Of a DNA stretch of 11,537 nucleotides, positions 1 through 6,173 are shown in pieces. The notes beneath the pieces were generated by a model. The model was not told where the DNA came from. It worked only from the letters and a program-made list of their open reading frames with translations, and searched no databases. Origin of the DNA: Balneolales bacterium. Its GTDB lineage: Bacteria > Bacteroidota > Rhodothermia > Balneolales > Natronogracilivirgulaceae. Position 1 is the first letter of the stretch, and each line of letters begins with the position of its first letter. Made by a program: the position numbers and the translations under genes. Where the stretch lies: contig SLLW01000312.1 in the NCBI GenBank assembly GCA_007133875.1, positions 1 to 11,537 on the forward strand, read 5' to 3'.

Positions 1-1046
1 GCATCGGTATAGGTCCAGGTTGACGGAAGGATCCAGGTGATAAGGAAGTAGAACGAGACAATCAGGAGTCCCGCTGCGACAAATTCACCCATATTAAGTG
101 CGGATTGCGGATTGCCACCCTCTTTTACACGGACAAAAAACGTACCGATGATAGAGATGATAATCCCTGTTCCGGCCATGGCCAGTGGCAGAATTACACC
201 GCTCATGTTACCGAATGCAGATCCCTCCACAAAAACCTGGGACGACATGAAAACCACGCCAAGAACCATGGCGGCGATGATCGACCCGACAAATGATTCA
301 AAAAGATCGGCGCCCATACCGGCGACATCACCCACGTTATCGCCGACATTATCTGCGATGGTGGCGGGGTTGAGGTGGTGATCTTCGGGGATACCCGCTT
401 CCACTTTACCAACAAGGTCAGCGCCGACATCCGCGGCTTTGGTGTAAATACCGCCACCCACACGTGCGAAAAGCGCTATCGAAGATGCTCCAAAAGAAAA
501 TCCGGTAATGACAGTGATAACCTTGGCCAGTGTCACCTGCATGTCGGCGTTGGTCTCGTTCGCAGGGATGAATCCGAAGACACTGGTATAGAGCCAAAAG
601 AGAAGGCCCAGTCCAAGAATTCCCAGTCCGACAACTCCCATACCCATGACGGATCCACCGGAAAAGGCGACGTTGAGCGCTTTATTGAGGCTGGTACGTG
701 CGGCGTGAGCCGTTCTGACGTTGGCTTTGGTAGCGACCCTCATTCCAATGAAACCTGCCAGGCCGGAGCACAGGGCACCTGCAACAAACGACAGGGAGAC
801 CATCCAGTGAGACTGTTCGGTGATGTGTCCCTGAAAACCTAACAGAATAGCAACCAGAACAACAAAAATGGCGAGAACGCGGTACTCGGCTTTCAGAAAA
901 GCCATGGCGCCGTCATAGATATGACCGGCAATGCGGGCCATTTTTTCCGTGCCGGCATCCTGTTTTTTAACCCAATTTGATTTCAGATAGGTAAATATTA
1001 GTGCAATGATACCCGCCAGAGGTATCAGGTAGATAATTGTCTTCAT
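1..1046 (-). CDS. hppA: Membrane-bound ion-translocating pyrophosphatase (HppA), N-terminal half, cut by the left edge
   Basis: The protein hydrolyses pyrophosphate and uses the energy to pump H+ or Na+ across the inner membrane. The frame is open from an ATG at 1046 to the left edge: 348 full codons of a family usually near 700 residues. Residues 3-20 form a hydrophobic first helix, followed by many more hydrophobic segments. The family's substrate-binding signatures are intact: [11 protein letters not shown] at 206-216, then the acidic stretch DNVGDNVGD at 232-240 and ADLFESF at 246-252, which bind Mg-PPi. Glu250 lies three residues after Asp247, as I recall for Thermotoga-type Na+ pumps and K+-independent H+ pumps and unlike plant enzymes. 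The K+-dependence determinant lies beyond the window, so ion and K+ class cannot be assigned. The start is 50 bp downstream of the pth stop, so it may be co-transcribed. No Shine-Dalgarno is seen. The family call is very secure. Confidence 0.96.
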   Translation of the reverse strand, partial: MKTIIYLIPLAGIIALIFTYLKSNWVKKQDAGTEKMARIAGHIYDGAMAFLKAEYRVLAIFVVLVAILLGFQGHITEQSHWMVSLSFVAGALCSGLAGFIGMRVATKANVRTAHAARTSLNKALNVAFSGGSVMGMGVVGLGILGLGLLFWLYTSVFGFIPANETNADMQVTLAKVITVITGFSFGASSIALFARVGGGIYTKAADVGADLVGKVEAGIPEDHHLNPATIADNVGDNVGDVAGMGADLFESFVGSIIAAMVLGVVFMSSQVFVEGSAFGNMSGVILPLAMAGTGIIISIIGTFFVRVKEGGNPQSALNMGEFVAAGLLIVSFYFLITWILPSTWTYTD

Positions 1047-1096
1047 AGGTTTAATGGTTTAGTGAGTCGGTTGCGTTACATGTTACTAAAAACCGA

Positions 1097-1654
1097 TCAG
1101 TTATGGAAATTCATGGCCTGAACAATACCTTCACGAATAAATGTGAGGCAGGCATTGTGTGCATTCTCGACTCCTTCGTTGACGACCGGTTTTTCGTCGT
1201 CATTAAAAGGTGACAGGACATAGTCGGATTGCCGGCCACGTTCAAAATTATCACCGATTCCGAATCGCATCCGGGGAAAGTTTTCGGTCTTCAGATGGTC
1301 AATAATACTCTGAATTCCGTTATGCCCTCCCGCGCCGCCTTCCGGACGCAATCGTATCTTCCCGGTTGGTAAATTAATGTCGTCGTAACAAACCAGTATG
1401 TCGGAGGGAAGATAATGAAACATTTGGCAAGCTTTCAAAACGGCTTTGCCACTGTTGTTCATTAATGTGGTTGGCTGGATAAGAATGGTTTTCACACCTT
1501 TGAATCGACCGACCCCCAGAATGTAGGGGCCGTCGGTCGGTTCCATTCCCGCAGAAAGCGTTTTGGCAAGCCGGTCAACAATGGTAAAACCAATGTTATG
1601 ACGCGTATCTTTATACGCGTCACCGACGTTACCCAAACCCACGATAAGAGGCAT
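1097..1654 (-). CDS. pth: Peptidyl-tRNA hydrolase
   Basis: This cytoplasmic enzyme cleaves the ester bond of peptidyl-tRNAs that drop off ribosomes, which recycles tRNA. At 185 residues it has the normal bacterial Pth1 length. The N-terminus carries the GLGN signature (6-9) and TRHNIGF (17-23) with catalytic His19. LMNNSG (64-69) supplies the Asn matching E. coli Asn68. YDDINLPTGK (90-99) supplies the catalytic Asp matching Asp93. GGAGGHNG (106-113) supplies the Asn matching Asn114. The usual Pro in GLGNPG is Val10 here, a small oddity that leaves the catalytic residues intact. The ATG is 11 bp after the rplY stop codon, which supports one transcript with prs and rplY. No ribosome-binding motif is visible upstream. 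Confidence 0.97.
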   Translation of the reverse strand: MPLIVGLGNVGDAYKDTRHNIGFTIVDRLAKTLSAGMEPTDGPYILGVGRFKGVKTILIQPTTLMNNSGKAVLKACQMFHYLPSDILVCYDDINLPTGKIRLRPEGGAGGHNGIQSIIDHLKTENFPRMRFGIGDNFERGRQSDYVLSPFNDDEKPVVNEGVENAHNACLTFIREGIVQAMNFHN

Positions 1655-1665
1655 GATGGTGGTGG

Positions 1666-2358
1666 TTAGCTTTCGCTTTTATCATCGGACGAGGCATCAC
1701 TATCGCCACCTTCGCCTTCACCTTCACCCTCTGCAGCTTCTGCTCCCTCTTCGCCTTCTTCACCTTCTTCGTCTTCATCCAGGCCGAGCAGTTCGTCAAG
1801 GCCACCTTTCGGCGGACGGACAACGGCAATGGTTCGGAAAGAGGCGCGTAACGGCTCAACACCTTCTATATCAATGGCTTCCACATCAATGGTATCGCCA
1901 ATGTCCAGATCCGTAATGTCCAGTACGATTTCGGCGGGTATATCTTTGGGAAGGCACTGTACCATGATCCGGCGGAGCGGCTGATAGAGCCGGCCGCCTT
2001 CGGTGGCACCCTTCGGGGTACCGGTGAGCCGGATTGGAATCTCGATGGTGACCGGTGTTTTTTCCTCCATGGCAAAGAGATCGACATGTATGGGTCGATC
2101 GGTTACCGGATGATATTCCACGTCCTGAATCAGGGTTTGGTACTCTTTCTTGTTATGGACTAGCTTGATCAGTGTTTTTTGGTTGTTGGCCAACACTTTT
2201 TCAAGTTCGAGTTCGGGTATGGTCACGTGCAGATTGCTTTTCACTTTCGGACCATAAGCAACAGCTGGTACAAGTTTGTCATCGCGCATTTTTCTAAGCG
2301 CAGCTTTTCCTTTCGGACGATCCGTTGCTTCTACGGTTATAACTGTGGGTTTTTGCAT
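1666..2358 (-). CDS. rplY: 50S ribosomal protein L25/general stress protein Ctc (bL25)
   Basis: bL25 binds 5S rRNA in the large ribosomal subunit. The product has 230 residues, the long CTC/TL5 form. An N-terminal 5S-binding domain (about 1-95) ends in the family hallmark VEYHPVTDRPIHVDLFAM (near 80-97). A TL5-type beta domain follows (about 100-185). The last 37 residues or so (from about 194) are a highly acidic Glu/Gly/Ser/Asp tail encoded by repetitive GAA/GGY-rich DNA (1703-1780). Long acidic tails are common on bL25 in this form, but this region should be length-variable. The gene starts 21 bp after the prs stop and ends 11 bp before pth, so it is the middle gene of a prs-rplY-pth operon. 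The ATG at 2358 gives the expected N-terminus. Confidence 0.96.
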   Translation of the reverse strand: MQKPTVITVEATDRPKGKAALRKMRDDKLVPAVAYGPKVKSNLHVTIPELELEKVLANNQKTLIKLVHNKKEYQTLIQDVEYHPVTDRPIHVDLFAMEEKTPVTIEIPIRLTGTPKGATEGGRLYQPLRRIMVQCLPKDIPAEIVLDITDLDIGDTIDVEAIDIEGVEPLRASFRTIAVVRPPKGGLDELLGLDEDEEGEEGEEGAEAAEGEGEGEGGDSDASSDDKSES

Positions 2359-2379
2359 GGTACAGAAAACACTTAAGGG

Positions 2380-3312
2380 TTAGTCATCAAATAAAGTACT
2401 AATCGAGTCATCGGTGTAAATCCGTCGAATGGACTCTGCAAACAGGCCCGAAACACTCAGGACATTGATTTTGTCTGATGGTTTTTTCAACGGAACCGTG
2501 TCTGTTACGAGGAACTTGTCAATCGGGGAGTCCTCGATTCTTTGATACGCCGGTCCGGACAATATGGGGTGTGTACTGGACGCCATAATTTTTTTTGCAC
2601 CCCGCTCTTTCAGGGCAGTGGCGGCATTGGTTATGGTTCCGGCGGTATCTATAAGATCGTCAATGAGCAGGATGTTCTTGCCTTCCACTTCACCGATGAT
2701 ATTCATTACTTCCGCGACATTTTGGGAAGGCCTGCGCTTGTCAACAAATGCCAATCCGGCATGCAGTCGTTTCGAATAGGACCGGGCCATCTTCAAACTT
2801 CCAACATCCGGAGCGACGACGACCAGGTCTTCTATGGGATTACTGCGAAAATAATCTATAAAAATGGAACTGGCATAAAGATGATCCAGAGGAATGTCAA
2901 AAAAGCCCTGGATCTGTGGTGCGTGCAGATCCATGGTCAGTACCCGGTCAGCACCGGCTTCAGAGAGCAGGTTGGCGAACAGCTTGGAGGCAATGGAGAC
3001 TCGTGGCTGATCTTTCCGGTCCTGACGAGCATATCCGAAGTAGGGAATCACCGCGGTGACCCGATATGCCGATGCCCGTTTGGCGGCATCAATCAACAAC
3101 AGCAGCTCAATTATGTTGTCTCCCGGCGGGGGGGTGGATTGCACAATAAAAACATCTGCACCCCGGATACTTTGCTGATATTTGACATACAGCTCACCAT
3201 CAGAAAAAGACTTGATCGTTACCGCTCCCAGCTTGGTACCGTATTTTTCAGCAATAGCACGGGCAAGTGCCAGGTTACTCCTGCCGGCAAATATGGCTAA
3301 TGGTTTGTCCAA
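2380..3312 (-). CDS. prs: Ribose-phosphate pyrophosphokinase (PRPP synthetase)
   Basis: The enzyme transfers pyrophosphate from ATP to ribose 5-phosphate, making PRPP for nucleotide, His and Trp synthesis. Its 310 residues match the class I length. Motifs in order are FSDGE (36-40), YARQDRKDQPR (94-104, ATP binding), MDLHAPQIQGFF (127-138), the catalytic loop DKRRP (191-195) and the PRPP-binding loop DDLIDTAGT (218-226). The start codon is TTG at 3312. In-frame codons upstream contain no ATG or GTG before a TAA seven codons earlier, and MDKPLAIFAGRSN aligns with the usual N-terminus, so TTG is effectively forced. The gene heads prs-rplY-pth. A terminator-like hairpin lies 34 bp upstream, so prs either has its own promoter in that short gap or depends on read-through from the tRNA. 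The assignment is very secure. Confidence 0.97.
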   Translation of the reverse strand: MDKPLAIFAGRSNLALARAIAEKYGTKLGAVTIKSFSDGELYVKYQQSIRGADVFIVQSTPPPGDNIIELLLLIDAAKRASAYRVTAVIPYFGYARQDRKDQPRVSIASKLFANLLSEAGADRVLTMDLHAPQIQGFFDIPLDHLYASSIFIDYFRSNPIEDLVVVAPDVGSLKMARSYSKRLHAGLAFVDKRRPSQNVAEVMNIIGEVEGKNILLIDDLIDTAGTITNAATALKERGAKKIMASSTHPILSGPAYQRIEDSPIDKFLVTDTVPLKKPSDKINVLSVSGLFAESIRRIYTDDSISTLFDD

Positions 3313-3346
3313 GACTTTGACGCAATGGCTTTAGTCGGTGAATACT

Positions 3347-3379
3347 AAAAAAGGATGGAACCGGTATGGTCATCCTTTT
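3347..3379 (-). terminator. Likely intrinsic terminator behind tRNA-Gln
   Basis: Read on the minus strand, AAAAGGATG (3379-3371) pairs perfectly with CATCCTTTT (3357-3349) around a 13-nt loop, and the T-run extends to six T (3352-3347). It lies 30 bp beyond the tRNA-Gln 3' end and 34 bp before the prs start. This fits termination of the tRNA transcript before prs. On the plus strand the downstream T-run is only four bases, so minus-strand use is more likely. The GC core is just GGATG/CATCC, so termination may be partial. Confidence 0.6.
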
Positions 3380-3409
3380 ATGGGGTGTTAAGAATCCGGA
3401 AGTTTACAG

Positions 3410-3480
3410 TTGCCCGGGGAGGATTCGAACCCCCACTGACTGGACCAAAACCAGCTGTCCTACCCTTAGACGACCGGGCA
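3410..3480 (-). tRNA. tRNA-Gln (anticodon TTG)
   Basis: A full cloverleaf can be folded by hand. The 7-bp acceptor stem is TGCCCGG/CCGGGCA (3480-3474 with 3417-3411). The D arm is GTCT/GGAC with a loop of seven bases, and the anticodon stem is GCTGG/CCAGT. The anticodon loop TTTTGGT places TTG at 3448-3446, reading Gln codon CAA (and CAG by wobble). The variable loop has four bases, and the T arm is GGGGG/CCTCC around TTCGAAT. The discriminator base is A (3410). CCA is not encoded and must be added after transcription. The weak U1-A72 first pair is typical of glutamine tRNAs. Length is 71 nt including the discriminator. The gene sits alone between the DUF2851 gene and prs, on the same strand. 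Confidence 0.96.
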
Positions 3481-3508
3481 ATTTCTGTCGAGTTATAAAC
3501 AGATTTTA

Positions 3509-3537
3509 AATTTAGGGAATGTTACAAACCAAGTCAA
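3509..3537 (-). promoter_or_regulatory. Candidate promoter for tRNA-Gln
   Basis: On the minus strand a TTGACT -35 box (3537-3532) is separated by exactly 17 bp from a TAAATT -10 box (3514-3509), and the tRNA 5' end follows about 28 bp later. This matches a housekeeping-sigma promoter by spacing and by position in front of a stable RNA. It overlaps the stop codon of the DUF2851 gene. Members of this phylum can use other promoter consensus sequences, so this is a pattern-based suggestion. Confidence 0.42.
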
Positions 3538-4949
3538 GTTTGAGCTAAATAGTTCATGACCTCACATTCTCCGCAACGTTTGCCCGTACAATAGTATTTA
3601 AAGTGGTGTAGCATCGCAAGCCTTTTGTAGTGATTCCCGGGTGGAAATCCACTCTGACGAAGTATACGATCCGGTTTTTCCGGAAGCGGAATGTTCTGAG
3701 ATTCCCAGAGGGCCAGGGTCTTTTGCCGTTGTCTGCGATGGTCAAGCCAGCGGCTCAGCAAATAGACTGATGGGATTACCACGTTGGAAAAGAGGACATC
3801 ACGGCGATTTTTGCCAATAGCGGGAGCGTGGTTCAACCGGCATAAATCCCGCCAGAGGATTTCTGGCGAACTCTTCAGCCATGCCCGGGTTCCGGATTGA
3901 GAGAGGCGTATATACAATTCGGCAGCCTGGCGAATTCTGGCTTTTGGTTGATTGGCAGGCCGGGATGCGCTGAAATCCCAGTCATGGCGGAGCATATAGG
4001 TGCGGCCGGATGCGGTGGCTTCCGTACCAGCCGGTATTGTCGATGGTGGCCCGGTTTCAATATCCTCTGAGGAATCAGTACCGGATTGCAGCAATGGATA
4101 TTGCGGATGCAGTCCTGATATTTGAAGCAGTGTTTCGGTTAGTGAACGTATGATATTCGCATCGTCCGATATCGGGAAAACATCAGGTTTCTTATCTGTT
4201 TTTGTATTTCTACAGGTATCCGGTGGTGTAGCCGCAGGAGTCTCTGAGCCTGTACCCGGCCGGGTGTTAGCATCCTTTTCCGGATCATTCGGATGATAAC
4301 CTGAAACGGCACCCCGGTGGAGCAGGTTTGCCAGTCTGAGCATATTCTCCTGGTTTTTATGGTAACCAAGTCCCTGGAAAACTCCGCTGGTAAGCATTTG
4401 CAGCCAGGCCTCACTCATCGGCTTTTCATCCGGATAAAGATGCAACATCCGGTCGATCCGGTGTCGGAAATAGGCACGGTCCCATTTCCGGGTTATCCTG
4501 AGCAGGGCCGGTTTCGGAATCTCACCGATCAAACCGCTGCATGGCAGGGTGACCGGGCGGTGAAACGCTCTCCATAAACGGGAAAGAGATGGTGGCATGG
4601 AGCGCTTCAGCTCCAGTGTCGGGATTCGATGTCCTTCGGAATTTTGCACATCCCGCCTGCCGGAATCCTCGTGGATCACCACATGCAATATCACACGGTT
4701 GTACCGCGGATCCCGGTGATGTCCGTGATGATACCATTCGGATGACGATTTATGCAGTTCCACATCACCATAAAAAAGGATTCCGTCCAAACGGATTCTG
4801 GCAAAGCGGTAATCGGGCCCGTCTCCGCCATTATGATAACCGGGATGGATGATGCGCACGGTTTCGTCACCAGTCGTATGAAGGTCAGATAAGCTGAAAT
4901 GTATATTCCTCCAAAGAAAATGGAAAAAATCTTCCCGAATTATATCCAT
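3534..4949 (-). CDS. DUF2851 family protein
   Basis: This is a conserved cytoplasmic protein of unknown function, typical of Bacteroidota and relatives; no signal peptide is seen. DUF2851 hallmarks are an N-terminal helix with HFLWRN (10-15), NGGDGPDYRFA (40-50), GDVELHKSSSEWYHHGH (61-77), then RYNRVILHVV (82-91). Further on come GVFQGLGYHKN and a DWDFSASRPANQPKARI segment. The C-terminus has three cysteines (454, 459, 462) in YYCTGKRCGEC, probably a small metal-binding or structural cluster. Between about residues 215 and 300 there is a Pro/Thr/Ser/Asp-rich low-complexity insertion, so the protein (471 residues) seems somewhat longer than typical. The spacing of Asp46, Glu64 and His66 resembles a nuclease-type PD-(D/E)xK core, but that is inference. 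The ATG at 4949 faces a divergent gene at 5043. The family call is secure and the role unknown. Confidence 0.9.
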   Translation of the reverse strand: MDIIREDFFHFLWRNIHFSLSDLHTTGDETVRIIHPGYHNGGDGPDYRFARIRLDGILFYGDVELHKSSSEWYHHGHHRDPRYNRVILHVVIHEDSGRRDVQNSEGHRIPTLELKRSMPPSLSRLWRAFHRPVTLPCSGLIGEIPKPALLRITRKWDRAYFRHRIDRMLHLYPDEKPMSEAWLQMLTSGVFQGLGYHKNQENMLRLANLLHRGAVSGYHPNDPEKDANTRPGTGSETPAATPPDTCRNTKTDKKPDVFPISDDANIIRSLTETLLQISGLHPQYPLLQSGTDSSEDIETGPPSTIPAGTEATASGRTYMLRHDWDFSASRPANQPKARIRQAAELYIRLSQSGTRAWLKSSPEILWRDLCRLNHAPAIGKNRRDVLFSNVVIPSVYLLSRWLDHRRQRQKTLALWESQNIPLPEKPDRILRQSGFPPGNHYKRLAMLHHFKYYCTGKRCGECEVMNYLAQT

Positions 4950-4972
4950 TCGTAATTGCTTTTTGTTATCTT

Positions 4973-4982
4973 ACTTGCAAGT
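4973..4982. promoter_or_regulatory. Perfect 10-bp palindrome in the divergent intergenic region
   Basis: ACTTGCAAGT is a perfect inverted repeat. It lies 24 bp upstream of the DUF2851 start and 61 bp upstream of the small secreted-protein start, within the 93-bp region between these divergent genes. Its position would suit an operator acting on one or both genes, but short palindromes arise by chance. I see no convincing -35/-10 pair on either strand here. Confidence 0.2.
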
Positions 4983-5042
4983 TTTGTACATTTAGTTGAT
5001 GCCAAAACACAAATGACATTGTATACACTGGATTTGTAGCGA

Positions 5043-5492
5043 ATGAAATCCTTACAAAAATTCTATTTCCCTGTTGTTGCAATAGCCGCTTTTCTGTTGC
5101 TTGCAATGGCTCAGGATACCCAGAATCATATCACAAGGTTACATGCTGAACTTGACGGGCAATTCCGTATGGTTGTCGAGTGGGAATTTGCCAACCCGGA
5201 TGCAGTTGACCTCTCCTCGTTGATACTCGAGCGCGGAATCACCAGTAACGGATCGCGGCTACGTGAAATTAGTGATTGCATTGAGAACCTGGGCAGCGGG
5301 CAATACCGCTGTGAAGACGGTGATTTATATAAAGGATCCTCGAGCGAAACAACAAATACAGAAAGCGTTTTCTATCGGGTTACCGTCAATCTGAAAAACG
5401 GTGGTACCATCTCCAAAGATACCGATATTGCTGAGTATACAACGAACGCCAGGAGACGAACCTGGGGCAGCATTAAATCCATGTTTCAATAA
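5043..5492 (+). CDS. Small secreted protein of unknown function, possibly Ig/FN3-like
   Basis: I do not recognise a named family. The 149-residue product starts with a clear signal peptide: Lys residues, a hydrophobic core at 10-22, and an AMA|QD signal peptidase I site after residue 23. The mature part is about 126 residues with alternating hydrophobic segments (MVVEWEF at 43-49, SLILERG, SVFYRVTVNL). These suggest a beta-sandwich such as a fibronectin type III or Ig-like domain; that is an inference. Two cysteines (79 and 90) flank NLGSGQYR and could form a disulfide in the periplasm. The C-terminus is basic and aromatic (RRRTWGSIKSMFQ). The stop codon is 6 bp before the GTG start of the PyrR-like gene, so the two are probably co-transcribed. 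No Shine-Dalgarno precedes the ATG. Confidence 0.75.
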   Translation: MKSLQKFYFPVVAIAAFLLLAMAQDTQNHITRLHAELDGQFRMVVEWEFANPDAVDLSSLILERGITSNGSRLREISDCIENLGSGQYRCEDGDLYKGSSSETTNTESVFYRVTVNLKNGGTISKDTDIAEYTTNARRRTWGSIKSMFQ

Positions 5493-5498
5493 TCTGTC

Positions 5499-6029
5499 GT
5501 GCCCGACCCTCAAACCACAAGCCATTTGTTAATGAGTCCGGCCCGGATTGACCGGATTATCATAAGATTCGCTTATCAGATCTATGAAAATACCAGGGGT
5601 TCCGATCAGCTGGTGATTTTTGGAATCAACGACCGGGGACACAAACTGGCTGTTCGACTTGCATCCGCCCTGACGGATGTTTGCCAGACCGAGATATCCG
5701 CCAGTCCAATCTGTGTTGAAGATGCCTCCGATAACAGTGCGGAGCCTTTGCCTTTCGTGGAGGGGAAAAAAGTGGTGATTATCGATGATGTCATGTATAG
5801 CGGGAAAACCATGTATTATGCCCTTCGGAAAATTACCAAATCCGAAAGTCCTGATGAGATAACTTTGGCGGCACTCATCGACCGGGGGCATCGTCGGTAT
5901 CCGCTTAATCTTCAATACGTGGGGTTGTACTGCCCAACCAAATTACAAGAGCATGTTCGTTGCAGTTTTTCTGAACAAGGTAATCCGGATGGTGTCTGGT
6001 TACTGTCATCTTCAGGAACCCCCTCTTAA
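5499..6029 (+). CDS. PyrR-like phosphoribosyltransferase
   Basis: This cytoplasmic type I phosphoribosyltransferase resembles PyrR (pyr-operon attenuator/uracil phosphoribosyltransferase). RIIIRFAYQIYEN (19-31) matches the PyrR N-terminal helix, and VIFGINDRG (39-47) the PPi-loop region. VVIIDDVMYSGKT (92-104) is the PRPP loop with Asp96-Asp97 and Gly-Lys-Thr, and ALIDRGHRRYP (125-135) is a PyrR-type signature. Between residues 64 and 91 the segment is about eight residues shorter than in Bacillus PyrR, and the family's LYRDD-type motif is not recognisable, so substrate and RNA-binding role are uncertain. The GTG start at 5499 gives the usual PyrR N-terminal length; ATG at 5532 (Met12) is the alternative. 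The gene follows the secreted-protein gene by 6 bp. No pyrimidine genes are visible nearby, so the symbol pyrR is withheld. Confidence 0.83.
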   Translation: MPDPQTTSHLLMSPARIDRIIIRFAYQIYENTRGSDQLVIFGINDRGHKLAVRLASALTDVCQTEISASPICVEDASDNSAEPLPFVEGKKVVIIDDVMYSGKTMYYALRKITKSESPDEITLAALIDRGHRRYPLNLQYVGLYCPTKLQEHVRCSFSEQGNPDGVWLLSSSGTPS

Positions 6030-6035
6030 TAGGCG

Positions 6036-6065
6036 CTGTCAGGCGGGTAGATACGGTCTTATTAT
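6036..6065 (+). promoter_or_regulatory. Weak candidate promoter for the first DUF3078 gene
   Basis: CTGTCA (6036-6041, four of six matches to the -35 consensus) is 18 bp from TATTAT (6060-6065, five of six matches to -10). It begins just after the stop of the PyrR-like gene and would give a leader of roughly 100 nt before the ATG at 6174. The assignment rests on pattern only. Confidence 0.25.
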
Positions 6066-6094
6066 AAAAATGCTCGGTTAGACGGCTCTTTATC

Positions 6095-6119
6095 AACCGG
6101 CATTCCGGTTTGCCGGAAT
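6095..6119 (+). promoter_or_regulatory. Two mutually exclusive hairpins in the leader of the first DUF3078 gene
   Basis: AACCGG (6095-6100) can pair with CCGGTT (6105-6110) around CATT. Alternatively ATTCCGG (6102-6108) pairs with CCGGAAT (6113-6119) around TTTG. Both stems are perfect and both use 6105-6108, so only one can form at a time. No T-run follows, so this is not an ordinary intrinsic terminator. It ends 54 bp upstream of the ATG at 6174 and might influence mRNA stability or be a protein site. It may also be chance in CCGG-rich DNA. Confidence 0.3.
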
Positions 6120-6173
6120 CCACTATTTACCTTACCTTCCTGCCTTATATCCTTCCATATTAATGAGTTTGCC

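Noticed and set aside
112..842. Plus-strand open frames opposite the left-edge gene
   Set aside because: They are shadows of hppA. The minus strand encodes an uninterrupted pyrophosphatase with its conserved motifs.
1703..1780. Possible CRISPR or tandem-repeat element
   Set aside because: The repeats are in frame, encode Glu/Gly residues of the bL25 tail, and have no spacer structure.
1653..1916. Plus-strand frame rich in His, Leu and Arg
   Set aside because: It is the antisense of the repetitive acidic tail of rplY. Its odd composition comes only from that tract.
2542..3300. 252-codon plus-strand frame opposite prs
   Set aside because: It is long, but it lies fully within prs, has no family features, and the minus-strand product is a canonical PRPP synthetase.
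3349..3379. The hairpin as a plus-strand terminator
   Set aside because: No plus-strand gene ends before it and only four T follow on that strand. The minus-strand reading has six T and a gene to terminate.
5499..6029. PyrR attenuation leader upstream of the PyrR-like gene
   Set aside because: Only 6 bp separate it from the preceding gene, and I could not find an anti-antiterminator/terminator arrangement there.
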